A stretch of 64,000 nucleotides of DNA from Amphiduros pacificus. Taxonomy: Eukaryota > Annelida > Polychaeta > Phyllodocida > Hesionidae. The stretch is from the NCBI GenBank assembly GCA_949316495.1, contig OX439008.1, positions 12,543,532 to 12,607,531 on the forward strand, read 5' to 3'. Each line of letters opens with the position of its first letter. Within the stretch, counting starts at the first letter, position 1. Under the pieces are notes generated by a model, which saw only the letters and a program-made list of their open reading frames with translations, was not told the DNA's origin and ran no database searches. The position numbers were made by a program, and so were the translations under genes. Positions 37,626 through 50,705 of the stretch are shown in pieces.

Positions 37626-40600
37626 TGTTTTGTTATTTTCCTTAAAGGAAATGTGCAGTTTAAATGTCAACTGCAGTGAAGTTGAAATGTCTGAAAAAAT
37701 ACCTAGCAAATATTTGTCTTACATATTAATATATCATCACGATGTTACATAGCATACAGATATCATTAACATATGATATGCAGCTTTTCAGGATTCCGCG
37801 AAGAATCGCATGACCATAAGTGATTGTGGGAGGATACTTACATGATTCATGGCTAACAATACAGGAAGTAGATATACCGTAGACCACCGGGACTCATCAT
37901 AACAATCTCAGTTCCATTGAGGATCAGTCTCATATATCTACACCATATACACTCACTACAGGTATCATACTACAAAACACCTACTATTTTTGGCCCACAT
38001 ATATTGCCTGTGACCCCTGGAACACAGGACATTTGTACTGGGTGATAATATGTTTATTTCTGGCCCTTGTACCTTGTCACCATTAAAGACTATACAACGC
38101 TTCGCTACCTTTGGATCAAATCTTTAAAAAAGGAATTTTCATACGGTAAAGGATCCTAGTTTTTTCAGTTAAAACAGGGCTTACATACAACTGATACACT
38201 AATTTTGCAATTAAAATTTTATGCACGGGAACATTCAACATTTCACCAACTGTTTTATATTTCAAAAAAACATACAACAAAGTGGAGGTGTGGAAAGGTA
38301 GGTTACATGTCATTACATTAGTCATAAACATTGAAGCCTGTATGATCAGGAATACAGTAGATATCTAATTACCTTGCGCAATGTTCAGCAGATCAAAACA
38401 TGGCTCCCCTGGAGCAGTCTACTTGCTTAAAAAGATCTGCTAGGTGTTCATTCCATTCTGTTTTGACCTCTGATTGATTCTGACATAACCTGCCGCTGTC
38501 TGACGTGATGCCAAGTGAAACCCATACACTGATCTCTGAAGTAACTGTTCCCACTTTTGTATCGTTTTTGCAAATTAGCCACATATTTACCACTCATTTA
38601 ATATGCCATTAAACGTTAAACTCAGACTGGTTAATATGTTGTTTATATATCAATATCTCATAGAATATAAGCAGTTATTGTGGAGGTTAAATGCATCTTG
38701 TGATCAATATCTCTACTTTATCATTCTCTAAGATATTATTGCTGAACTGGTCAAAAGTGAATAGATTTGTACTAAAATCTTCTGGTGTACACTGTGAAAA
38801 ACTTCAAAACAACTTAACTCTCTGACATATAAAGAAGAAAAAAAAAAAGATTTTTACTTTGCCTATATTAAAAGCTCTACTTAATAGAAGGTAAACTTGT
38901 ATAATGGTTTCCTACCACAGTGTGTCTATGGAAAGCTATCATATTAATAATGAATAAGTCAAGTACGTGAGCTTTATGTACTATCACAATTGAGCCAATC
39001 CGCCACACTATAAGTCCCTATAATGCAATAATGCACAAATAGGTGGACCAAAGGCTTTGTCCTGGGCACATACAAACATCAATACCTCGCATGGTGCCCT
39101 GATCCCACTTTGTTCTTTAATGGATAATAATATTACTTACAAACTACATTATCTTTGTCTGAAAATATCTCAGTAAAGATACTATCAAAAAATCCATAAT
39201 GCCCACATTGCACTTAAACTTTGTTTGGGATTTCTTAGTTAACTCAGCATACAAGTTTCCATAAGTTTTGTTGTGGACTCTTCAACAATCAACCCTTTTA
39301 ATATGAAAAAATCAATGATATCTATATGCATCGGCAGTCTGCATAAATATCTAAAATCACTGCAGCAATCCATGTGAATGTTTGTGCAATTGTCTAACAC
39401 ATTGTCTGTGTTTGCAGATGGAGATGTTTTTAACTACTGTCAATATTATCAATGTCATCCCCATTAGCCTGGCTTTCAAATTTCTTTCATGTTTTATTTC
39501 TGTTTTTCTTTATTCTGAGATCTAAGTTTAGCCTGCTTCAAGAGTTGTCTGCAACATAAACATTCAAATGTGATTCCATTTTGATGCACTAATTTTCCAT
39601 GATTTCATTTGGCATAGATACAATTTTGATTTTACTGTTCCACTGAAATATTATGTGTAAGTATCATCTGTAAAAAGGCAGCTTTCGTTATGATGATTAT
39701 TCCTATAAATGAGTTCTAGTGTCAGACAAATATCTTTCCAGAACAGGATTAGCCTGTTTCCTAAAACCATGCTGACATTAACAAGAAAATATTTTTAAAA
39801 AAAAAGAATTTGTATGCAATTTCCTTTTTGAAATTATATATATATATATCTCTATCCCCCAAATATCAAATGGCCATGCTGTAGATCTCACCAAATGTTG
39901 TCTGCTGAGCGGATTTGTGAACTGCTAAAAGAGGGAAATGTGCATGATTCGGAGCACCACCATCCCAAACTTGCTATGTGAGAGTACTAATCGAATGAGG
40001 TTTCATTTACATAAATCTATGCGAGAGTTCGAATCAAATGCATCACAGAATGACATGCACACAGAAATCTCTGACATATACGCACCAGCTCTCATTGTCC
40101 CTGAACACTATATATGCAATTTGTTACAATATGGTCTATATTATTACATATATTTATTATTGCCCTAAGAGTTGCAAACAAAAAAAACTATATCTTGACT
40201 GGAATGACTTTCCATGGTTACATCTATTCAGCTCCACAGAACATTATGAGCTCATGTCCATAATTCAAAAGAGAAGGAAATGAGGACAGGCCACAAGTCT
40301 GAAATTCACTGATATTCTCCCATGTGCCTTATAAACCTAAACTGAGCAGTAATCCCTACTCTCAGAGCATGGAAAAGATCCTTGCCGGATGGTAACAGTC
40401 AAACTAAAATCTTTCTTCTCATGATTTGGCTTTGAAGTCATGAGCTTAGAATAAGAATCTTATATATCTTAATGATAAGTGTATTTCTAATCAATAAATC
40501 TACTTGAATTACAATAACCTCTAAACTTTCAATGTTAAAATGATAACTCATCATTTCTCATAGGTTGTCTTCTTTTAAGTTTACATTCACGCTAGAAGCA

Positions 40601-41965
40601 TATTTACTTGGGTCTGTTTTTTATCTCTTTTCTTTCTTTCTAATACTAACACTAAATGTGGATCAATCAAAATGATCAATTATGTTCTTTTTGCCACCCT
40701 GATTAATCTGATCGGCCTGCTCAAAGACAGACAAAACAAACAGATGTGTAGGCCACGCGAGCATTGAGTGTGCCGGCAATGGAATCCTCTGGCCTTGCCT
40801 TTAATAAGGGTGATTCTCTCAGCACTCCTCGACAAACCTGGACACAGCAAACAAGCTTAATCTTATCAGCCGCACAGTCAGAGCAGCGATAATTTGGGTC
40901 AAATTGATGTCACATCTGAGCAGGGAACTTGAGAAGGTCCAGATCTGCTCCACATCTCAAGGTCATTGCAGACATTACAAGATGTGCCTGCAGTTTCACA
41001 TCTGAATTCGCATCCTGGACAAATATGACACCAAATTATCAAGATCCTCCACACAAAAAAACTTCTCGTCTGAAGCTATGAAGCTAGATAACCATGATAT
41101 TGAACTTGTAGAAAGTGAATTTAAATTTTTAAATGATACAGCAAAGATCAAGAGGTCAAATCAACATAAGGACGTGCATCTCCCCCTTGAGGTCATTCTA
41201 TTTTACAAATATGAACTACCGCCTATCGACTGACAACGACTGTTTGTGGCAACCAACAACAATTAGCCTATAGAGTTATGGAGTAAAAATAAAAAATAAA
41301 TAATGATGATAAACATCAACAATGATGATAAAAAAAGACAAATAAAAACGTTTATGATTTCACTGTGTTAAAAGAGTGTCATTTGAGGACTACATTGTGG
41401 GTATATGGCTACAGTAAATGAGTGCAGCTATTTCAAGCTGTACCAGCTGGCTCAGTCTGGTAATAGATGGTCCTCACGCTGAGCCTCAGATCAGTGGATA
41501 TTCCTGCCTCCAGCACAACAGGTGTTCCCCTCACCCACACCCAGCAGTCTCCAGAGTCGCATTTGCAAAACCAGCCACAGACTTTTTGTGAACACGCCTT
41601 GCCTTTCTGACATATGAGCAAAGCAAATCTCAAATCTGAAAAAGATTTGTACACTAGAAGAAAGCACCTGCCTCTGAACAATTCCCCAGACTGCTCCAAA
41701 TGTTGCGTATGTACAAATATATTCAGAAAATTACAGCACATTAGAAGAAGCACAACCAAGCTTTGTGCAATACATAATATCTTGAGCCTGACAGGGATAA
41801 TATACCAGATGGAGATGGACATTAGGGATATAAATGAGAGCTTTTAGAGCAAAAGCGATATAGTTGATAACCCCTGTTGTGGAGCACCAGTAATCAGAGA
41901 TAATAGTAGTACATTAATCTCTATTAACCTGGTTCTTACATATCATATAGAGAAAGCATTAAAGA
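37626..41965. other. Unique intronic sequence
   Basis: No gene recognised. About 40690-40960 is less AT-rich and repeat-free. The minus strand at 41433-41822 is open for 129 codons and has a short Cys-rich part, but no family, splice pair or start context supports it. Confidence 0.5.
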
Positions 41966-42545
41966 GAAGCAAGGTCATGAAAGTAAGTTAAAGAGTTGCT
42001 AACTAGAGAAGTGGCAAGGTCATGAAATTAAGTTAAAGAGTTGCTAACTAGAGAAGTGGCTAGGTCATGAAATTAAGTTAAAGAGTTGCTAACTAGAGAA
42101 GTAGCTAGGTCATGAAATAAATTGGGGAAGAGTTGCTAACTGTTGACGTAGCTAGGTCATGAAGTAAGTTGGTAAAGAGTGGCTAACTAGAGAAGTAGCC
42201 AGGTCATGAAGTAAGCTAGTAAAGAGTGGCTAACTAGAGAAATAGCCAGGTCATGGAGTAAGCTAGTAAAGAGTGGCTAACTAGAGAAGTAGCTAGATCA
42301 TGAAGTAAGTTGAAGATGAGTTGTTAACTGGAGAAAGTAGCTAAAGTTGGTAAAGAGTGTCTAACTGTTGAAGTAGCTAGATCATGAAGTAAGTTGAAGA
42401 TGAGTTGTTAACTGGAGAAGTAGCTAAAGTTGGTAAAGAGTTACTAACTGTTAAAGTAGCTAGGTCATGAAGTAAGTTGGTAAAGAGTTACTAACTGTTG
42501 AAGTAGCCAGGTCATGAAGTAAGTTGGGGAAGAGCTGCTAACTGA
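41966..42545. repeat. 45-bp minisatellite, about 12-13 copies
   Basis: The unit is aggtcatgaaattaagttaa then agagttgctaactagagaag and tggct. Left copies are nearly identical; middle and right copies drift (gttggtaaagagt, aactgttgaagtagct) and some are shortened. Confidence 0.94.
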
Positions 42546-44338
42546 GAGGTCTGTTTTGGTAATGAAAGAGAGCACAGACAGACATGGAGATTGTCGGCAG
42601 TTGATGAGAGGTAAACATGAAACATTCTAATAATGTCAGCAATACAAAGGCTCATTGATGCCTCCCACGGAGACAAGCACATATATACCATCTACACAGC
42701 CAAGCAGATTCTGGGTAGCTACTAGTGGTCATATCAACAAGGTATTTTGATGGGGTGACTCTCTGTATAGCATGCTTGCAAACAGTAGACATTTGTTAAC
42801 TTAAACAGAATATTCAGACAAAAGCATCCTTTCAGTAAATCTTTGTGTAAATGTTGTCAGACAATTCAGCATTTGCAGGTCTCTTGGTGTTATATCTAAA
42901 CTCAGTTCTCATTGTGCAATGTCTTTTCCACCATTGTCACTTTTGGTGTAAGTCAGAAATGATCAGCAAGAAAAAAATCTATGTATTTTCATGAGTATAT
43001 ATCAGCTATGAATGACTAGATTTAATTACAGATGCAAACACATGTACAAAGATATATCTATCACATCTTTTGAGGACAATTCTAACTCTAATATTTTGGT
43101 AAAAGTGTAAACACATAGGAAGAGTGAGAGATTCAAAGCCTTTTCTCTCATTCCCAGACGATGAATAGAAAGAAATACTGTGCTCCTTGATGACATAATA
43201 TGTTACTCAACAGGAATATGACAATATCAACATTCATTCTGTCTCACATAGAAAAACAATTTGAACCCCATAAAGCAGTGCAAGTACATCATTATATACT
43301 GGGATATAAAACATATCGTACACAAATTACTGTCATGGCAAATGTGTGCTGTATTGTTTGACGATGTCCAGGAAACCCAAACTATTGCTGTCCTGTTTAA
43401 CATCACCGATTTGTTTTCGTATCAAAATAATTCTTGCGAGCGTACCACACAAATCAGATTGATCGCTGTGAGTTTGTGTTATGCATGAGGATAGTTTCTC
43501 TGACCTTGAGGTTGTGTTTTATATGTTGTTGTTTCATGAGGAGTTGTTATTGTGGTGTGTAGTATGGCATGCCTTGCAGCATTACAGCGGTGTCCCTCGA
43601 TGGCTGCTGGCGGCTCCTCTCATGCATACCACCCACCACCCCCCCAACACCCCCCCCCTCCTGTCCCTCATGCCACACCCCTCTATACCATCCACCTCAA
43701 CATCCCTGCTTTCACACCATCATATCACAACTGCCAATTGCTGTTTGCCCGTGGCATTTTTTATGTGTGTTCTTAAAAATGGATGTTTTTCCTTTGTGAA
43801 AAAAATGCCTTTTAAAAATGTCTATCTTATTCATCTTTAAAGTGTCAACTGGTAAACCTGTTTAAAATTCAAAAGCTCATATGAAATAAAGTATCACTTT
43901 GTTGACGAACATACAAAGTTTAATTGAAAAATTACATGTGAGGATTCTATCTATTTGGAAACTAACCCAGCACGGACTGGCAAATGACATTTTAGATTTC
44001 TCATTTTGTGCCTTGAAACATTACTCAAATTTTGTGAAATAAGTGCAGAGCAAAGATTCTGATTAAAAAGTCTAAAAAGGGTGTGTGAAATATTTATATA
44101 AGTCACTTTTGATCTTGGCATGATTTATCATGTGCGTCCTTGGAAGTACTATGCCCTATCACATAGAAACTTATTTCCCTGAGTGAATTTCTTTTCTCAT
44201 GCAAAGCAGCACTTTTGGCTGAGACTGATTTTGTTTTGTGTCGTGCCAAATAGAAATGTAATAGGTGGCCATTAAACATAAGAGAGAACACCACAGGTGT
44301 GACATTTATATTCCCCATTATTTATATCAGGATTAATC
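42546..44338. other. Unique intronic sequence
   Basis: A C-rich stretch at 43630-43720 (ccaccaccccccc) gives proline-rich frames; no gene is supported. Confidence 0.5.
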
Positions 44339-44543
44339 AAAATCTTAGTCCAATGACTGCAATACCTATCCTTATAAACAAAATCTTAGTCCAATGACTG
44401 CAATACCTATCTTTATAAACAAAATCTTAGTCCAATGACTGCAATACCTATCCTTATAAACAAAATCTTAGTCCAATGGCTGCAATACCTATCCTTATAA
44501 ACAAAATCTTAGTCCAATGACTGCAATACCTATCCTTATAAAC
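44339..44543. repeat. 41-bp minisatellite, 5 copies
   Basis: Five units of exactly 41 bases: aaaatcttagtccaatgact then gcaatacctatccttataaac. Only two or three substitutions separate the copies, so it is recent or still being homogenised. Confidence 0.97.
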
Positions 44544-44569
44544 AAGGTCAAACAATCAGGCCGATAATA

Positions 44570-44970
44570 CATTCTCTACTTAAGAATGCCTCACCCTCTA
44601 TCATATTATAGTTTCTCTATCCAATGATCCATTCTCCACTTAATATTGCCTCACCCTCTATCATATTGTAGTTTCTCTATCCAATGATTCATTCTCCACT
44701 TAATATTGTCTCACCCTCTATCATATTATAGTTTCTCTATCCAATGATTCATTCTCCACTTAATATTGTCTCACCCTCTATCATATTATAGTTTCTCTAT
44801 CCAATGATCCATTCTCCACTTAATATTGTCTCACTCTCTATCATATTATAGTTTCTCTATCCAATGATTCATTCTCCACTTAATATTGTCTCACCCTCTA
44901 TCATATTATAGTTTCTCTATCCAATGATCCATTCTCCACTTAATATTGTCTCACTCTCTCTATCTAATGG
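44570..44970. repeat. 60-bp minisatellite, about 6.6 copies
   Basis: Exact 60-base period; the unit contains taatattgtctcaccctcta, tcatattatagtttctctat and ccaatgatccattctccact. It lies directly after the 41-bp array, and both units contain tccaatga. Confidence 0.97.
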
Positions 44971-47160
44971 TGCATCCTCTATCAAATCTAAAAACAAAAA
45001 TCGATGTGATTTATATTCAAACATATATTTCAACATTGGATAAATCAAATCAAAACTATCTAAGCAAACTATTAAATGCCAACTACAAATGCAACAAAAA
45101 AGAAAAATATTGCTTTTTGATAAGTATTATTAGTGAAGTGATTATGATGCCTGATACAGACATTCTCCACATGCAGACTATGTGTAATATGAGACAGTAT
45201 AAAATAATTGAAAGTTTGCAGATCCTCTCTTTATGTTTAAACAAAAAATGTAGGAGTTGCCCTTTCACCCTAACAGCAAAGAAAAAAAATGTGGGAGTGA
45301 AATAACAAGGACAATTGTTCCATGGTGTGATTTCTCCGGAGCATTCTTTATTAAGATCAGGTGGACAATGAAGCAGTGCCCCCTGGAGGTTTCCTGTGAT
45401 ATATTAATTGATCCCCTCATTTCCATCTATATAGCCAATATTGACCAAATCACATTCCTCCAATATTAGACACTAAAATTGTATCTCCCCTGAGGTCTCA
45501 ATGCTAAATAATATTTGGCTGTTGACTGTAGGAATGTTTGATATATGTTGAGTTTTCCCCATACCTGAGCAGTACCTGAGCAGTAATTTCTCCTGGGAGA
45601 AATAATGCAGATGATGAAGTTATCTATTGCCAATACTTACTAACACATTCCTAAGTACAAAGGTCAAAGGCTCTTTGCCCTTGAACACATTATGAACCAG
45701 AATGTACACATCTCTTTAAAATGGTCAATATATTAGGATTGGATCTTTTAAAATGTTGATAATGTAATAATTTTTGAGCTCTCTGTGATACTGAAGAAAC
45801 TTCTTAATATGAGAGTGTGGAAAATTCTCTCTTTCCTAATGAATATTATTGCAGAAACAAACTTCGCTTCAAAAAAGTATATCCAAAAAGCCGGTGAACA
45901 GCATACACATTTAACCCTTTCACCCTGGTGAGGGAATTGGTCATTTGGAATTCTGAGAGTAGCAGGTCTCTGGGAACTGTGGAGCTGTGTGGAGCTCCCA
46001 GGAACTGCCTAATGTAAACTCTCCAAAGGTTTAATGTAAATCTGCACCAGTTTTTCACAAAGCCACCTGTCTGTCTGGACTGTTAAACATTCTGTTGTTT
46101 TTTTCTCAGAGTTGAAAGAAGCATTCTTGTCATGAATTTGGATAGATTGATGGTGTATGTGTTCAACCATTATTCAATTGCATGTAAACAATATCTATCT
46201 GTAAGGTATTCAACATTTCAAATGACAATCACCTTTAAAGGAAAACTTCCACCTAGTCTGTAAATGTTTGTGTTATGTAGAAGGCAGACATTATTTTCTG
46301 GGAGAAAAGCAGCCTTTTCTTGGAATAATATCCTATCCTAAATAATTTGTAAATAAACAGAAATGGAGCTTAAGATTTAAGTTAAAATTTTAGATTTGAA
46401 AATTGGTTGACATTTAGGTATAATAAGTATGACATGTTATGATGTGTTTCATGATAATTGAAACTCATTGCAGCTTTAGTTACACACAAATTAAAACTCC
46501 CACAATGATGTCATTGACCGTGACTGCAATAAATTATCATATTTTATGGGGGTTACAAGACGGTATCTCTTTAAAAATGCATTATATCCTCCATGATGTA
46601 AGCTGGCGTCTATAAATATCACAGCCATCAAACCCTAAAGAAATGAAGTGCACTTTTTATGAAAAGTGACCACACTTTACACTGTACATAAAACGGGCAA
46701 TTGAAGCCATGAATATCACATTGGAAAAAGGAATCAACAATTCTTGGTCACCAATCTTAAACAATTCAAGATCACCATTTTGATTGAACCATGTATCTGG
46801 TACAGGATATCATGTAATCTCTGGGAAAAATGATAAACAAAGATATGTTTGATATTTTAGCATTTTTTCATTGGGATATGCAATAATCCTCCGTATCTGG
46901 TTGAATTGTGGCTTTATTTCATGCTTGAGGTTCACTGCTACATTGACAGTATGGATCTGGTTTGCATGCCTCGTTCTCTGTGTACCACAGAGATCTAACA
47001 TCAAGGTCACATTCATTAACAGCTTATGAGTCAGCATATCAATTATCAATACTAAGAGCATGTGAAGAGATTCTCAACATGACCAGAATCCTAATTGACA
47101 CCAACCAAACACATAGCATGAGACCACAGAATCTGCAGAGAGTTCCCACATTCCTTTTCT
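44971..47160. other. Unique intronic sequence
   Basis: No gene or mobile element recognised. Confidence 0.5.
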
Positions 47161-48060
47161 TGATCATGAGATCAGATGACCTGCAGGGACTTGAGATCAG
47201 GTTCTCTGCAGGGATTTGGGAACTGGTCCTCTGCAAAAGGTTTCAGCTTTGTGGTCTTGAGACCAGATGCTCTGCAAGATGGCCATATGTTTTATTGAAC
47301 ATTTCAGGCCATATGTGGAAGTCATAAATCTGTGGTTTGAGAATAGATGATCAGCATTTAAGTCACATAATCTCCGGCCTGACAAAAGATGCTTTCCATA
47401 TAAGTCACATAATCTACTACCTGGAACCAGATGCTTTGCATGGAAGTCATATAATCTACTGCCTGGGGCCAGATGCTTTCCATATAAGTCACATAATCTA
47501 CTACCTGGAACCAGATGCTTTGCATGGAAGTCATATAATCTACTGTCTGGGACCAGATGCTTTGCACTGAAGTCATATAATCTACTGTCTGGGACCAGAT
47601 GCTTTGCATGGAAGTCATATAATCTACTGCCTGGGGCTAGATGCTTTGCATGGAAGTCATATAATCTACTGTCTGGGACCAGATGCTTTGCATGGAAGTC
47701 ATATAATCTACTGTCTGGGACCAGATGCTTTGCATTGAAGTCATATAATTATCTACTGCCTGGGGCCAGATGCTTTGCATGGAAGTCATATAATCTACTG
47801 CCTGGAACCAGATGCTTTGCATGGGAGTCATATAATCTACTGCCTGGGACCAGATGCTTTGCATGGAAGTCATATAATCTACTGTCTGGGACCAGATGAT
47901 TTGCATTGAAGTCATATAATCTTCTGCCTGGGGCCAGATGCTTTGCATGGAAGTCATATAATCTACTGCCTGGAACCAGATGCTTTGCATGGGAGTCATA
48001 TAATCTACTGCCTGGGACCAGATGCTTTGCATGGAAGTCATATAATGTGCTGCATGAGAC
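47161..48060. repeat. 42-bp minisatellite, about 17 regular copies, with higher-order structure
   Basis: The unit is tactgcctgggaccagatgc then tttgcatggaagtcatataa and tc. It is regular from about 47380, with decayed units from 47161. In the left part an 84-base dimer repeats (gctttccatataagtcac at 47391 and 47475). In the right part a 168-base four-unit block repeats (ctgcctgggg at 47756 and 47924). Reverse frames are open because 42 is fourteen codons; not a gene. Confidence 0.96.
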
Positions 48061-49651
48061 CAAACCCTCGGAAATTCCGGCTGTCAGCTCCAGTTGTCAT
48101 GTTCTGATGTTCCTTTTCTTGTCTGTAAATCTCCAAAAATTTTTATCAAGCTTGGTTGGCTAAAATACAATAAAATAGAGAATTGCTTTGTCAGTTTCCA
48201 AAATTGGAAATATGCTGCCATAATAGTGACAAGGTTTCCGTTACCAATCTGACATAACAAGTTATTTAACCCATGAGAAAGGCACAATCTCAAAGAAATA
48301 TATTTCAATATCTGCTGAAGAAATGACAATTTATAAAATATTGGACAGCCATCTTGTTCAATATGACTTTTTCTATATTTGACCCTACCCACCCTTCATC
48401 CTGCTCTACGAATTTCTTGCAGAAATATGATCAAATATTTGCTTTCAACATCTCCAGCAGAATATGGCAATGCCAACAGAGCAGGGCACTCCATTCTGAT
48501 GGTGGGTTTCTTCAAATGAATAGATATTTGAGACAGATATATATTTGCTTTTTTTGGGATGTCATACAGTGGTGATAACTGCAGTGATTTTGATAATATG
48601 GGCAACAGAAGCATAGTTCTTGAATGAAGCTGAAATCTGGGTGTGCAAACAACTCCCTGTTCGTACATGTGCCACATTGATCGGGGCCCATACAGCTAGG
48701 CCAGGCCCCCCTTCCAATCTGTTACCCCATCTCTCTCATGCCAATATGGGGACCCGTCTAATCCCGTAGCACTCTCGCTTTTGCATCTGGTCACCTCTCA
48801 TCTAATGCCATACATTAAGCCACACTTACAGACCTCAAATCAAACTAATGGCTGCAAATAACAACATTTCCTGACAGCCAAACAACATTTCAGCCAGCAA
48901 GACCCCAACAGTTTTCACTGGTCCCAGTACTTGTGACACGAGTCGCTTCATACATTACTGACCTTTACACAGAAATTGCATTGGATCTGGAAGAGCTTTC
49001 CTCCCTAGGGGGCATTTTGGACAATTTCCCCAGATTAGGTGGAAGTGAAACTCCTAATCTATATCTGTAAGTCTAATCCAATCCTACATTACATATGGAT
49101 GCCAATGTAAGGTAACAAATATTCACCAGAATAGCATTTTACACCCCCAGCAGGGATCCTACCATTTCAATATTTACATGACCTGGACCTTGGACCACAT
49201 CAATTTTGTTAAGCAGGAATAATGAAATGAAGAAATTTGTCAGAAAACCAAAAACTTCTCACTTCATATTTTCATCAAGGTAATGTAATTATTACATGAG
49301 TCTGTAATATGCTGATGTCAATTTGATAAACAAATTGGTACCTGTAAAATTAATCAGAAATCTCTTTAGGGTTTATTGCAAGTAAATTTCTCCATTCCAT
49401 TTACTAATTGCAATCATAAAATACTGAACCATCTCAAATGATTCAGAAAACATGAAATTTTAACTTTTCTGCATTATTGCCTCCTTCGATTTAATGTGAA
49501 TTAGCAAGGCAATGTTCATTTTATTTCATTTGATGAGATTGGCTTTTAACACAAACTCTACTTTGACAGGACTAAAATATCTTGAGAAAGTTCTGACAGA
49601 AACATTCTTGATTATGTCTCGACAATTGATATGCATGGCGGATGGAAAGGG
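48061..49651. other. Unique intronic sequence
   Basis: No gene or mobile element recognised. Confidence 0.5.
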
Positions 49652-49810
49652 CAGGGGCGGATCCAGGATTTTTTACCCCGGCGGGTTCAAATGTGCTGAA
49701 GCAAGGGGCTCCAGTCCCATAAAGTAAGGGGCTCCAGTTCCCAAAAGCCCCCTAGCCACAGACCCCCGGGGTGCTTCTGCCCCCAAAGCCCCCTCCTGGA
49801 GACGCCATTG
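49652..49810. mobile_element. Small hAT-like MITE candidate
   Basis: About 159 bases, much more GC-rich than its surroundings. The left end is caggggcggatccaggattt; the right end, read in reverse, is caatggcgtctccaggaggg. The two ends match at about two thirds of positions, starting CA as hAT ends do. Flanking bases (ggaaaggg and aaggggac) give no clean 8-bp duplication. It has no coding capacity. Inside, aaggggctccagt is repeated at 49702 and 49727. Confidence 0.6.
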
Positions 49811-50130
49811 AAGGGGACAATCTAATTTTGCAATAGATGTCTGCCCAAATATGGGCAGATGTCCCGTCCAACATAATGGAAGTATTAGCAAAGCATGAGC
49901 AGCTTTATGTAGAAAAATTGTTATCATCACTTGTTTGCAAATCTCAGACTCCGACGCATGTAAATTCACACTAATAACCTGATTGTGCTGTCATTCTAAT
50001 TGTCTCTAATCCCTCTTTGTTATGAGACACATGTAAAGCCTGCCAAAGTTTTACATTAATGTTATGGACAATAACTTGGTGATAGAAACTTCCACACACA
50101 AACCAGGTTACCCTCACAGCCTCTTCTCTA
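49811..50130. other. Unique intronic sequence
   Basis: No feature recognised. Confidence 0.5.
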
Positions 50131-50705
50131 ATCACCCCGGATGTTGCTCATCAATCGAGACACCCCTCATTGCCCCTTCTCTAATCACCTGGATGTTGCT
50201 CATCAATTGAGACACCCCTCATTGCCCCTTCTCTAATCACCCTGGATGTTGCTAATCAATCGAGACACCCCTCATTGCCCCTTCTCTAATCACCCTGGAT
50301 GTTGCTCATCAATCGAGATGCCCCTAATTGCCCCTTCTCTAATCACCCTGGATGTTGCTCATCAATTGAGACACCCCTCATTGCTCCTTCTCTAATCACC
50401 CTGGATGTTCCTCATCAATCGAGACACCCCTCATTGCCCCTACTCTAATCACCCTGGATGTTGCTCATCAATTGAGACACCCCTCATTGCCCCTTCTCTA
50501 ATCACCCTGGATGTTCCTCATCAATCAAGACACCCCTCATTGCCCCTTCTCTAATCACCCTGGATGTTGCTCATCAATCGAGATGCCTCTCATTGCCCCT
50601 TCTCTAATCACCCTGGATGTTGCTCATCAATCAAGATGCCTCTCATTGCCCCTTCTCTAATCACCCTGGATGTTCCTCATCACTCAGCACTGCCCCTTTT
50701 CTAAT
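50131..50705. repeat. 53-bp minisatellite, about 11 copies
   Basis: The unit is atcaccctggatgttgctca then tcaatcgagacacccctcat and tgccccttctcta. Variants gagatgcc(t/c)ct and gttcctc are scattered; the last copy is shortened. Confidence 0.97.

Noticed and set aside
40020-40045. gagttcgaatc as a possible tRNA box B
   Set aside because: No box A at the right distance and no cloverleaf; a chance match.
41433-41822. 129-codon reverse frame with Cys-rich part
   Set aside because: Cysteine spacing fits no domain I know, and no paired splice sites or homologous block was found.
43620-43720. Proline/histidine-rich frames near 43.6 kb
   Set aside because: They come from a C-rich simple stretch read in three frames; no gene context.
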